From assembly GCA_945619025.1 (NCBI GenBank), contig CALZBJ010000004.1:1-64000 (forward strand): 64,000 nt of DNA. Direction: 5' to 3'. The translations under genes were made by a program, and so were the position numbers. Origin of the DNA: CALZBJ01 sp945619025. Lineage in GTDB: Bacteria > Pseudomonadota > Gammaproteobacteria > Cardiobacteriales > Wohlfahrtiimonadaceae. Below, in pieces: positions 1-6,215 of this stretch (the stretch's first letter is position 1; every line of letters starts with the position of its first letter). The notes beneath the pieces are model-generated. The model was not told where the DNA came from and did not search any database. It saw nothing but the letters and a program-made list of their open reading frames with translations.

Positions 1-53
1 TCAATAGGATATATTATCCTCTATTAGAGTGTCCACCTTCATTAGACCAGAAC

Positions 54-344
54 ACGTAAGTTTAAAGATAGCTCGCAATAGATGCGATAGACCCGTTTGT
101 GGTTCCATGCAAAGCCTTTGATGTTGCGTAGATACAAGAAACATAAGCCAAACCCCCAGTTCTTCTGCCATTGTGTTAATTGAATGAGCTAATTGGCGAT
201 TAGATCATTCTCAGGCTGCAAACGAGATTGATAATAATAGCTGCTTCGACTAATGACAACCAGCTGGCAGGCACGCTTGATGGTGATCTGTTTTTCAGTG
301 ACCAGCCACTGCGCTGATGTTTTACGAGCCAGTGGTTTTACCAC
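54..344 (-). pseudogene. IS3-family transposase OrfB N-terminal remnant
   Basis: Reading the minus strand in the -1 frame from orfA gives typical OrfB N-terminal sequence: KRACQLVVISRSSYYYQSR, then after an in-frame TAG (189-191) LIQLTQWQKNWGFGLCFLYL and NIKGFAWNHKRVYRIYCEL. In intact relatives a Trp codon (TGG) usually stands where the TAG is, so a single base change explains the stop. The catalytic DDE domain should follow, but similarity ends at about 54. The gene is broken twice, by a stop and by truncation, and cannot make a transposase. Confidence 0.8.
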
Positions 345-604
345 TTTTTTTGCAAAACTTCCTTCAGTAGCTCGCTATCCATTTTGGCTTCCGCATACAT
401 CTTTTTCAGACGAGCGTTCTCAGCTTCTAGTTCTTTTAAACGACTGATCATGGATGCATCCATGCCACCAAACTTAGAACGCCATTTATAAAATGTCGCA
501 CTGCTAATGCCATGTTCACGACATAAATCAGGTACTTTAATCCCTGCTTCGTTCTGTTTTAGAATTGCCATGATTTGGCTATCGGTAAATTTTGATTTTT
601 TCAT
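338..604 (-). CDS. IS3-family transposase OrfA
   Basis: This 88-residue protein has the layout of IS3-group OrfA: an N-terminal helix-turn-helix (FTDSQIMAILKQ, then LCREHGISSATFYKWRSKFGG) followed by a Leu/Glu-rich coiled coil that mediates multimerisation with the transposase (LKELEAENARLKKMY). It would bind the terminal repeats of the element. The frame is intact and ends just after the A7G slippery run at about 344-351, where orfB begins one frame back. OrfA alone cannot transpose DNA, so it is at most a leftover DNA-binding protein. Family assignment is clear; the exact IS subgroup is not decided here. Confidence 0.85.
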   Translation of the reverse strand: MKKSKFTDSQIMAILKQNEAGIKVPDLCREHGISSATFYKWRSKFGGMDASMISRLKELEAENARLKKMYAEAKMDSELLKEVLQKKW

Positions 605-678
605 AATGAATCTCCTGCAATAATGATACGAGAAAATTCTACTTATGATGTGTATTTTTTTATGGGGGGATTACCCTT

Positions 679-786
679 ACAGATAGTGACCTACAAGAAT
701 TACTATATGGCTTTAATGGTTCTTCAAAAGAATTATTAGAAAAACCATTAGCAAAACTTGCTCACGACATTATTAATTTCAAGTAG
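679..786 (+). pseudogene. C-terminal fragment of an unrecognised gene next to the IS end
   Basis: Directly outside the IS terminus an open frame runs for about 35 codons to a TAG at 784-786 (LQELLYGFNGSSKELLEKP, then AKLAHDIINFK). There is no start codon or ribosome binding site, because the frame enters from the IS end. The composition looks like real helical protein rather than random AT-rich DNA. I infer that the element inserted into, or deleted up to, a host gene and left this tail. The family is not recognised, and a chance open frame remains possible at this length. Confidence 0.35.
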
Positions 787-1206
787 AAAATTAAAAGAGA
801 AGCTTGTAATTTTTTAATTCCCAAAAGAATATCGATCATAAGTATTGAATCTAATGATTTTTCTATGGCTAATGGGATCACTGTATTTGAGATTTTATAT
901 TAATGAGATCATGTTATATGAGATTTTTAGTTAAATTGTAAACTTCACTATTGATGACATACCGCTAGAAACCACAATTCTTCGTTTCACGATATATGAG
1001 ATTCGACAGGAAAAATTGATCTCTAAACGCCCTAGGTGACACATGTTTCCTAGGGTTTTTTTATCGCCGGTGGAAAATAGTTCACTAAATGCTTAAATGA
1101 TTTGAAACCTGTTTCGAAAGCACCTATCTTGGTAGAGGCTTTTTTGACGAAGCGATACGAATAACAGACTCGATCAGCATTAAGACTTAAGGATGAGAAT
1201 TTTTAG
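787..1206. other. AT-rich intergenic region, no gene seen
   Basis: No frame with a start, a ribosome binding site and reasonable length was found on either strand. The stretch contains one terminator-like hairpin (1030-1062) without an obvious gene feeding it. It ends with the leader of the MFS gene, whose ribosome binding site is AAGGATG at about 1190-1196. It may be the eroded remains of a gene lost with the neighbouring IS insertion. Confidence 0.5.
1030..1062 (+). terminator. Orphan intrinsic terminator
   Basis: The perfect 7-bp stem CCCTAGG / CCTAGGG (1030-1036 and 1049-1055) with a 12-base loop is followed by seven T. This is a good rho-independent terminator reading rightward. No gene is visible upstream, so it may end a lost gene or a small RNA. 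Confidence 0.6.
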
Positions 1207-2481
1207 ATGAAAAAACAGGGTTTAACGCCATCGAAAGGGTGGTATTTTGGCTGGAATATTGTAATCGCCGCCTCACTGTTGACGATGATTACCGTCGGGA
1301 TGCGCATGAGCATTGGCCCGTTTGTGATTCCAATGAGTGAAGGGCTTGGGGTGACGCGGAGTTGGCTATCGGGCGTGGTGGCAATTGGAATGCTCTTTTA
1401 TGGGATTGGAATGCCGATCGCCGGCTATTTTGTGGCCCGTCGCGGAACGCGATTTGTGCTGATTATTGGCGCAATTTTAGTCTCGATCTCTCTCCTTGGA
1501 ACGATCTACGCCACCAATACTTGGCTCTTTACCTTCTTTTACGGAATCTTACTCTCGATGGGGCTCGCGTTCACAAGCCCCGTGGCCTTTACTCAGCTGA
1601 TTAGTCGCTGGTTTATTAAACGCCGCGCGATGGCACTGCTCTTTCTTTCAACAGGATCGATGGCGGGAATTGCCATTATGACGCCGCTCTTTACCGCGAT
1701 GATTAAGCAAGTCGGTTGGGAGAATACGATGCTTGGTTATGCGGCCGTTTTTGCGGGATTAACGCTTCTTGTGGCATTTACCGTCGTGCGAGAAAATCCG
1801 CCGAAATATGCGGATCTTTACGGGGCTGATATTCCGCAAGTGGTAACCAATGAGAGCATTAAAGCGCAAACACCGCCGGCATTGAGCTTTCGTGAGGTGT
1901 TAAAAACGCGTCCGTTCTGGCAAATTTGTGCAGGCGTCTTTGCCTGTGGCTTTAGTATGAATCTCCTTGGAACCCACGCAGTGCCGATGTTGGTCGATCA
2001 TGGATTTACCAAAGAGGTGAGCTCGTTTGGCATTAGCCTCATCGGATTTGTGGCGATGTTTAGCACGGTGATGATCGGGCGAATCGCCTCTCGTGTGGAG
2101 CACCGGTATATTTTAATGATGATCTATCTTGTCCGCGGGATCGCCTTTTTATGTTTAGTGTCGGTGATGACTCCGATGCAACTCTACATTGTCACCATCA
2201 TCGGCGGCCTTGTCTGGGCGGGAAATATGGGGCTTTCATCAAGTATGCTGGCGGATATGTATGGCGCAAAAATGGTGGGAATGCTCTACGGATGGGCATT
2301 TTTAGGCCATCAAATTGGCGCGACACTGAGCACCTGGCTTGGCGGATGGGGCTATGAGCGGTACGGCACACACTGGATTGCCTTTGGTGCTGCGGGCGTG
2401 CTCTTGATTTTAGCCTCCATTATTTCGGTGCGATTACCAAATCGAGCCGATTATCGTACGGCAGTTATGGGTAAAAAGTAA
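1207..2481 (+). CDS. Major facilitator superfamily transporter
   Basis: This 424-residue inner-membrane protein has about 12 hydrophobic helices in two halves, split by a hydrophilic loop near residues 200-225, as in the MFS. The first half carries the cytoplasmic loop FVARRGTRFVL between helices 2 and 3, and the second half a related GRIASRVEHRY loop. The overall pattern (N-terminal GWYFGWNIV, then SIGPFVIPMSEGLGVTRSW) recalls the monocarboxylate / oxalate-formate group of MFS carriers. Substrate cannot be read from sequence; a small organic acid is a reasonable guess. It stands alone, followed by a terminator at 2537-2562. The start is ATG with an AAGGATG site 10 bases upstream. Confidence 0.85.
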   Translation: MKKQGLTPSKGWYFGWNIVIAASLLTMITVGMRMSIGPFVIPMSEGLGVTRSWLSGVVAIGMLFYGIGMPIAGYFVARRGTRFVLIIGAILVSISLLGTIYATNTWLFTFFYGILLSMGLAFTSPVAFTQLISRWFIKRRAMALLFLSTGSMAGIAIMTPLFTAMIKQVGWENTMLGYAAVFAGLTLLVAFTVVRENPPKYADLYGADIPQVVTNESIKAQTPPALSFREVLKTRPFWQICAGVFACGFSMNLLGTHAVPMLVDHGFTKEVSSFGISLIGFVAMFSTVMIGRIASRVEHRYILMMIYLVRGIAFLCLVSVMTPMQLYIVTIIGGLVWAGNMGLSSSMLADMYGAKMVGMLYGWAFLGHQIGATLSTWLGGWGYERYGTHWIAFGAAGVLLILASIISVRLPNRADYRTAVMGKK

Positions 2482-2536
2482 GTTTATACAATGATAAACT
2501 GTTTACACTGCTTAACAATCGCCTAATTGTTGATCA

Positions 2537-2562
2537 AAGCCTCCACCATTGGGGGCTTTTTT
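2537..2562 (+). terminator. Intrinsic terminator after the MFS gene
   Basis: AGCCTCC and GGGGGCT form a 7-bp stem with one G-T pair and a six-base loop (2538-2557), followed by a run of T. It ends the MFS transcript about 55 bases after the stop codon. Confidence 0.75.
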
Positions 2563-2860
2563 ATGGTTAAAAACGGGATTAACTCTACCAAAATTGGTCG
2601 GCTCTTTACATATAATGATAATCAAAAATCGATTACAGTTGTAATCTCTTTATCGACAAGATTAAAATGTTTGATAAAAGAGCTTGCCTGATAAATGCAC
2701 TGAAAAGCCATTTTAACGGCGGTTTTTGCGGTAAATTCGTGCAAAAAAGCGCTGTTTTGGGCAATATTTTGCAAACTCTACGATTAATCTTTGTCGCTCG
2801 ATGGCGTTCAATCGATCCAAGAGGGGTCATTATATGCCACAATTTGTCGATAAAATCATG

Positions 2861-2889
2861 TTGACAATTATAACGATATGAAAGACAAT
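2861..2889 (+). promoter_or_regulatory. Sigma-70-type promoter
   Basis: A perfect -35 box TTGACA (2861-2866) is followed after 17 bases by GACAAT (2884-2889), which matches four of six -10 positions. It points at the 77-residue gene, which starts 84 bases later. Confidence 0.6.
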
Positions 2890-2897
2890 CATCTTCA

Positions 2898-2920
2898 TAC
2901 AGTTATTGTTAAGAACTGTA
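2898..2920 (+). promoter_or_regulatory. Operator-like inverted repeat
   Basis: TACAGTT (2898-2904) and AACTGTA (2914-2920) form a perfect 7-bp inverted repeat with a 9-base spacer, placed at about the start of transcription of the promoter at 2861-2889. That position suits a repressor site, or a short hairpin at the 5' end of the mRNA. No regulator is identified. Confidence 0.35.
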
Positions 2921-2972
2921 AGCAATATATCATTAACTTTGACTCAACAATTGATGAAGGAATTATCGGATT

Positions 2973-3206
2973 ATGTGTGAGAATGAAAAAGAGCTGATGG
3001 ATTGTGTTTGTAAAGATTTAGTGGAGAATGTGGGCAACTTCATGCGTCGTTATACGCACCAGTACTTAGCGCAAAGCTATGCAATCGACGAGAAAACAGC
3101 GTCTCGCGAAGAATTGCAGAAATATAAATTAGATATCCAGCAGATTGCTCAAAGCTCGCTTAAAGAGATGGAAGAGTGGATGGATAAGTATCTCTGGAAG
3201 GAGTAA
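2973..3206 (+). CDS. Small hypothetical protein
   Basis: This 77-residue protein is soluble and predicted mostly helical, rich in Glu, Lys and Gln, with two Cys near the N-terminus (MCENEKELMDCVC, so three Cys in the first 13 residues). No family was recognised. A GAAGGA site lies 11 bases before the ATG, and a strong promoter stands upstream, so it is likely expressed. It is followed by a perfect 13-bp inverted repeat and then by another unrecognised gene in the same direction. The Cys cluster could bind a metal, but nothing else supports that. Confidence 0.6.
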   Translation: MCENEKELMDCVCKDLVENVGNFMRRYTHQYLAQSYAIDEKTASREELQKYKLDIQQIAQSSLKEMEEWMDKYLWKE

Positions 3207-3227
3207 TTAGCTCAACAGCCGTCACGT

Positions 3228-3265
3228 CTCATATCGATCGATGGAGGAGTCACGATCGATATGAG
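3228..3265 (+). repeat. Perfect 13-bp inverted repeat (hairpin)
   Basis: CTCATATCGATCG (3228-3240) and its exact complement (3253-3265) flank a 12-base loop that contains a GGAGG sequence. There is no T-run after it, so it is a poor terminator. In RNA it would form a stable hairpin between the 77-residue gene and the next gene. It could stabilise the upstream message or, as DNA, be an operator. Confidence 0.6.
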
Positions 3266-3352
3266 TTGCTTTAATGTAAACGAATTATAAGAATTCTAAA
3301 GGACGCAATGTGTTCAGTCGTTTTTTTACCTTGTTAGAAGTCGCTGCCGATT

Positions 3353-4027
3353 ATGAGTAGATACGAAGAGATCTCAATTAATCCCCATGTTAAGAGTCAT
3401 AGCATTTGTAATCGCATGATTCAGTTCGCAAGTTTAGAGATGATTTCGCATCATCTACATGAATTAGACCTGCGTCTTGAGCGCATTCAGCATGATATTG
3501 GGCAGGTTGGAGCAGCCTATTTAAGCCGTCTTGCCACGCATACTCACGAGACGTTGGTGGAATCGTACTGCGATTTGATGCATAAAAATGAGATGCTCAA
3601 TGAATTAATGGGGCAGGCGGCGGCGATCTATGAGATGAGTTTAGCCAATCCATTTCACTCAAGACGCCAGCGTAATCAATGGCTTCATGTAGAAGTGGCG
3701 GCGCGAAAAGCGACGATGCGCAAGATTTATCAGGTGTTTAGCGAGTATGCTGACTATACCGAAACGCTGCTCTATTGGCGGATCGGGGTTACCTCAGAAA
3801 AGCGTGAATATAAATACTCAATTTTTGATGGAAGCCTGTTGATGAAAAAGGCTTTTTCAGTAGAAACGCTCGATGTAAAGCGGTATTTACTGGAATTTGA
3901 TCGCGTTTTCTCAAGGCTTTATCAGATCCGGAAGCAAGTGCGCAGCATTGATCTGATGATTTTAGAGTGTCATGAAAATTTGCAACGTCAGTATTATATC
4001 GATCAATTCACGGAAGAGCTTGGCTAA
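3353..4027 (+). CDS. Hypothetical helical protein
   Basis: This 224-residue soluble protein has no signal peptide or membrane segment. It is mostly predicted helix with coiled-coil-like stretches (HHLHELDLRLERIQHDIGQ, and later RVFSRLYQIRKQVRSIDLM). No catalytic motif or family was recognised. The ATG has only a weak GAAG site 12 bases upstream. A short frame in front of it (GTG at 3310, TAG at 3358-3360) begins 6 bases after an AAAGGA site and overlaps this start by 8 bases, so coupled translation is possible. The next gene begins 25 bases after the stop with a strong ribosome binding site, which suggests an operon of this gene and a small membrane protein. Confidence 0.6.
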   Translation: MSRYEEISINPHVKSHSICNRMIQFASLEMISHHLHELDLRLERIQHDIGQVGAAYLSRLATHTHETLVESYCDLMHKNEMLNELMGQAAAIYEMSLANPFHSRRQRNQWLHVEVAARKATMRKIYQVFSEYADYTETLLYWRIGVTSEKREYKYSIFDGSLLMKKAFSVETLDVKRYLLEFDRVFSRLYQIRKQVRSIDLMILECHENLQRQYYIDQFTEELG

Positions 4028-4052
4028 GCCAAGGTGATCAAGGAGGATCACA

Positions 4053-4358
4053 TTGCAAATTGGGTTTTTTCGTGACGTGACGCTCTTTGCGTTGATGATT
4101 TTATCGGTCTCAATCACATTAATCACCCTCCATTTTGTGTTAGAGGGTGACATTGAGCTCTTTCAAGTGGTCTGCATAGCCATTTTAGGGGCGGCCATTT
4201 TACTTTTTTCCAAAACGGGGAAGTGGTATGGGCAACTATCGCGCAGGCGAAACCGGCTGATTGAACGAACCATTGTTGGCAGTGTGACCATCATTTTACT
4301 GCTCGCGGTCTCAAATGTGGCACTTTCAACCTTTGAGATGATGATGCGTCATACATAA
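4053..4358 (+). CDS. Small membrane protein, TTG start
   Basis: The 101-residue product has three hydrophobic segments at about residues 8-32, 35-56 and 70-95, and a basic loop (GQLSRRRNRLIERT) before the last one, so it is an inner-membrane protein. No family was recognised. I chose the TTG at 4053 because AAGGAGG (4040-4046) lies 6 bases upstream and no ATG is placed as well. It follows the 224-residue gene by 25 bases and is closed by a terminator at 4363-4387, so the two probably share a transcript and perhaps a role. Confidence 0.6.
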   Translation: MQIGFFRDVTLFALMILSVSITLITLHFVLEGDIELFQVVCIAILGAAILLFSKTGKWYGQLSRRRNRLIERTIVGSVTIILLLAVSNVALSTFEMMMRHT

Positions 4359-4362
4359 ATGA

Positions 4363-4387
4363 GCCTCCCCAGTTGGGAGGTTTTTTT
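4363..4387 (+). terminator. Intrinsic terminator
   Basis: CCTCCC and GGGAGG form a G/C-rich stem with a short loop, followed by seven T. It ends the two-gene unit of the 224-residue and 101-residue proteins. Confidence 0.8.
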
Positions 4388-4496
4388 GTGCTCAAAACGG
4401 ATTGGAGGAATGCTTTTTTAGAAGGGTTTGACAATCTTTTTTAGCAGGCTATGATAGAGAGATTCGTTTTTATATTAGAAACTAGAAAGAACCAAG

Positions 4497-4571
4497 ATGA
4501 ATTTAAATTTCGCAACCTATTATTACTACTATTATCTCCACCATGCGGGAGGTATAGTGGTTCGTGGTTAA
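4497..4571 (+). CDS. Tyrosine-rich leader peptide
   Basis: This is a 24-codon frame, ATG to TAA, reading MNLNFAT, then six Tyr, then LHHAGGIVVRG. The six Tyr codons (TAT TAT TAC TAC TAT TAT, 4518-4535) lie directly before an RNA segment that can form either an antiterminator or, further on, a terminator. This is the classical layout of amino-acid attenuation, as in the trp, his, phe and leu leaders. A weak AGAAAG site lies 7 bases before the ATG. Two His codons follow the Tyr run, but six Tyr in a row dominate. The peptide would have no function beyond its translation. The gene it controls is the TrpF-like protein at 4663. Confidence 0.8.
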   Translation: MNLNFATYYYYYYLHHAGGIVVRG

Positions 4572-4606
4572 AATTTAATTCACCTATACTAATTGAGAAG
4601 CCCGCA
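4544..4606 (+). promoter_or_regulatory. Antiterminator hairpin of the Tyr leader
   Basis: TGCGGG (4544-4549), placed 8 bases after the last Tyr codon, can pair with CCCGCA (4601-4606). Inside this, GTATAG (4552-4557) pairs with CTATAC (4584-4589). CCCGCA is also the left arm of the terminator, so the two structures exclude each other. A ribosome stalled on the Tyr codons leaves 4544 onwards free and lets the antiterminator form. A ribosome that reaches the stop at 4569-4571 covers this arm and lets the terminator form. Pairing was read by eye. Confidence 0.7.
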
Positions 4607-4627
4607 CACCGATGCGGGCTTTTTTTA
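4599..4627 (+). terminator. Attenuator terminator
   Basis: AGCCCGCA (4599-4606) and TGCGGGCT (4613-4620) form a perfect 8-bp stem with a 6-base loop, followed by a run of seven T. It lies between the leader peptide and the TrpF-like gene, so it would stop transcription before that gene unless the antiterminator forms. Confidence 0.85.
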
Positions 4628-4662
4628 TGCGCTAAACAGAGTGACCTAGAAAGGAAAGAGAG

Positions 4663-5253
4663 ATGGCATCGTCGAATCAATTTATGGCAGTTAATCGCGA
4701 TCGTAATGAGACATTTGTGAGCGGCGTTCAAAGTCGCGCGGAGCTCGAAGCATTGCACCAAGCAGGCGTTTCGTACGCGGGATTTATCTTTATGCTCACA
4801 TCGCCCTACGGCATCTCCATTCAAAAAGGGATTGAGATCGGCCACAACTCCCCGATCCCGCTAGTGGCGATCTTTCAAAATGCCGATTTAGAGGAGATTC
4901 TCTATGTGACAGAGCATCTTCACGTCAGCGCCGTTCTGTTAAATGGTTGGGAAACCCAAGCCTTTATCTCAGAGCTTCGCGAAAATTTACCATCCAATAT
5001 CCGCATTATTAAAATTGCCCATATGGACGATGAAAACCCGAAGATGGATTATCAAGATGTGGATTTTTACCTATTAGGCGGACGGATTGGCGAGCGAGTC
5101 GAGCTCAATGAGGCGCTTCTATCCCGCATCGATTTGAGTAATGTCTTTGTGTCGCTGAATTTTGAGATTAAAGCGCTTGATTGGCCCAATCGCAGTCTAT
5201 CAGAGATCGACTTTGTCTCTCTGCCACCCAAAAAACGTGCATTACTGTGTTAG
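4663..5253 (+). CDS. TrpF-like protein without catalytic motifs
   Basis: The 196-residue protein follows the fold pattern of phosphoribosylanthranilate isomerase (TrpF): GVSYAGFIFMLTSPYGIS resembles the GADAxGFVFxxxSPRYVS strand and loop, and IPLVAIFQNADLEEILYVTE resembles the next strand and helix. The active-site residues are lost. The KICG start motif with its catalytic Cys reads FVSGV (Ser20). The conserved Arg of SPRYVS is gone. The GGTG phosphate loop reads GGRIG without the preceding catalytic Asp, and the last phosphate loop (GVDVSSGVE in TrpF) reads EIDFVSLPP. It is therefore probably not an isomerase. A Tyr-codon attenuator stands in front, which suggests a role tied to aromatic amino acid supply, perhaps sensing or binding. 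The ATG has GAAAGAG upstream. No other trp gene is near. Confidence 0.65.
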   Translation: MASSNQFMAVNRDRNETFVSGVQSRAELEALHQAGVSYAGFIFMLTSPYGISIQKGIEIGHNSPIPLVAIFQNADLEEILYVTEHLHVSAVLLNGWETQAFISELRENLPSNIRIIKIAHMDDENPKMDYQDVDFYLLGGRIGERVELNEALLSRIDLSNVFVSLNFEIKALDWPNRSLSEIDFVSLPPKKRALLC

Positions 5254-5279
5254 TCGAGCGTGAATCACTCGCTTTTTTC
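5254..5279 (+). terminator. Possible weak terminator after the TrpF-like gene
   Basis: AGCG and CGCT, with an inner TG/CA pair around a small bulge (about 5257-5273), are followed by six T. The stem is short and imperfect, so the call is weak. Confidence 0.35.
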
Positions 5280-5327
5280 TGTGGGCGATTTATAGTGGGG
5301 GGAGACTCCTTTCAATGATGGTGCCCG

Positions 5328-6098
5328 ATGATGATCACATTAACCTACCTTTTATTACTGGTTCTGTTTGCCTTTTCAGCACTCCTTCATGGGATCACGG
5401 GGCTTGGATTTCCGATGATTACAACAGGAGTGCTCACCAACTTTTATTCGCTTGAAACAACGATTGTGATGGTGTTAATGCCTGCGCTGATCATCAATTT
5501 AGTGGTGCTTGTATCACGCAGTGAGCGAGGGGTTTTTGCGGAATTTTTCCATTATTTAAAACGCTACTGGATGTTGGTTGTATCGAGCATTTTAGGCGGA
5601 TATTTTGGGGTGAAGCTCCTTTTTATGGTGGATGTGGGCTATATCTATCTGCTCATGTCCGCGGTGATTATTTTTTATGTCGCCACCAGTTTGTCGGGCA
5701 AGGTGTGGCGCATTCCGGTCAATGGGGTGACGCTTGCGATATTTGGCGCTTTAGCGGGGCTTGTTGGCGGGTCAACCAATGCGATGGCGCCGCTACTTAT
5801 GGTCTATCTTTTATCCACCGATAACGATACTCGAGAGATCGCCAAAGCGAGCAATCTCTGCTATTTAGCCGGTAAAATTGTGCAATTTTGGGTATTACGC
5901 GATCTGGTTTTTGCCATGCCGCTGGCTGAATTTTCGTTATTGATGCTGATTACGCTGTTATCGCTCTTTTTTTTACTATTGGGGATTCGCCTTCGTGAGA
6001 AAATTTCCCGCAAACTCTTCACCGTCATTATTCTGGGCATTCTCTTTATCGTCGGCGCGAAAGCGGGTATCAATGGCATTATGTTGCTGATGGCTTAG
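5328..6098 (+). CDS. TSUP (TauE/SafE) family membrane protein
   Basis: This 256-residue inner-membrane protein has about eight hydrophobic helices and the TSUP-family pattern: an N-terminal ALLHGITGLGFPM motif, and in the second half FGALAGLVGGSTNAMAP, the mirrored GxxxGxxG-type motif before a short helix. Members export or take up sulfur-containing or organic anions; the substrate is unknown here. A stop in frame at 5316-5318 limits the start to ATG 5328 or 5331. GGGGGGAGA at 5296-5304 is too far away to be a convincing ribosome binding site. It follows the TrpF-like gene by 74 bases and precedes glmS by 117 bases. Confidence 0.8.
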   Translation: MMITLTYLLLLVLFAFSALLHGITGLGFPMITTGVLTNFYSLETTIVMVLMPALIINLVVLVSRSERGVFAEFFHYLKRYWMLVVSSILGGYFGVKLLFMVDVGYIYLLMSAVIIFYVATSLSGKVWRIPVNGVTLAIFGALAGLVGGSTNAMAPLLMVYLLSTDNDTREIAKASNLCYLAGKIVQFWVLRDLVFAMPLAEFSLLMLITLLSLFFLLLGIRLREKISRKLFTVIILGILFIVGAKAGINGIMLLMA

Positions 6099-6215
6099 TA
6101 AAATTTTTAAATTTAATGGGGCGGTAAAATTTAAAATTTTGAAAAATCGGGGCGTAAAAATCCACTACTATGATGCTTTGACAGATCGCACCATTGCGAA
6201 TGAGGGAGCCTATCG

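Larger units (their letters stand above)
54..681 (-). mobile_element. Decayed IS3-family insertion sequence (partial)
   Basis: The element is read on the minus strand: a terminal-repeat-like sequence near 661-681 (TGTAAGGGTAATCCCCCC on the minus strand), then orfA, then an orfB remnant in the -1 frame. An A7G run at the end of orfA is the usual site for the -1 frameshift that makes the OrfAB fusion in IS3 elements. orfB stops being recognisable near position 54, and no matching inverted repeat is seen at the other side, so the distal part is missing. The bases at 30-54 (TGTCCACCTTCATTAGACC) do not continue the orfB homology and may be the end of another element or plain flank. The in-frame stop and the truncation make the copy inactive. 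Confidence 0.8.
2563..2972. other. Intergenic region with inverted repeats
   Basis: No supported gene was seen. Short frames at 2667-2864 (+) and 2633-2842 (-) overlap each other, lack ribosome binding sites and have no protein-like composition. The stretch contains TATAATGATAATC near 2611-2623, which resembles half of a Fur box; a perfect 7-bp inverted repeat GATTACA-GT-TGTAATC at 2632-2647; and the promoter of the next gene (2861-2889). Confidence 0.5.

Noticed and set aside
2633..2864. Overlapping open frames of 65-69 codons on both strands
   Set aside because: They overlap each other, have no ribosome binding sites and no protein-like composition.
5315..5330. Earlier ATG at 5315 as start of the TSUP gene
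   Set aside because: It is in another frame, and an in-frame stop (5316-5318) limits the gene to 5328 or later.
6099..6215. glmS ribozyme in the glmS leader
   Set aside because: The leader is only 117 bases, lacks the conserved core, and glmS ribozymes are typical of Gram-positive bacteria.
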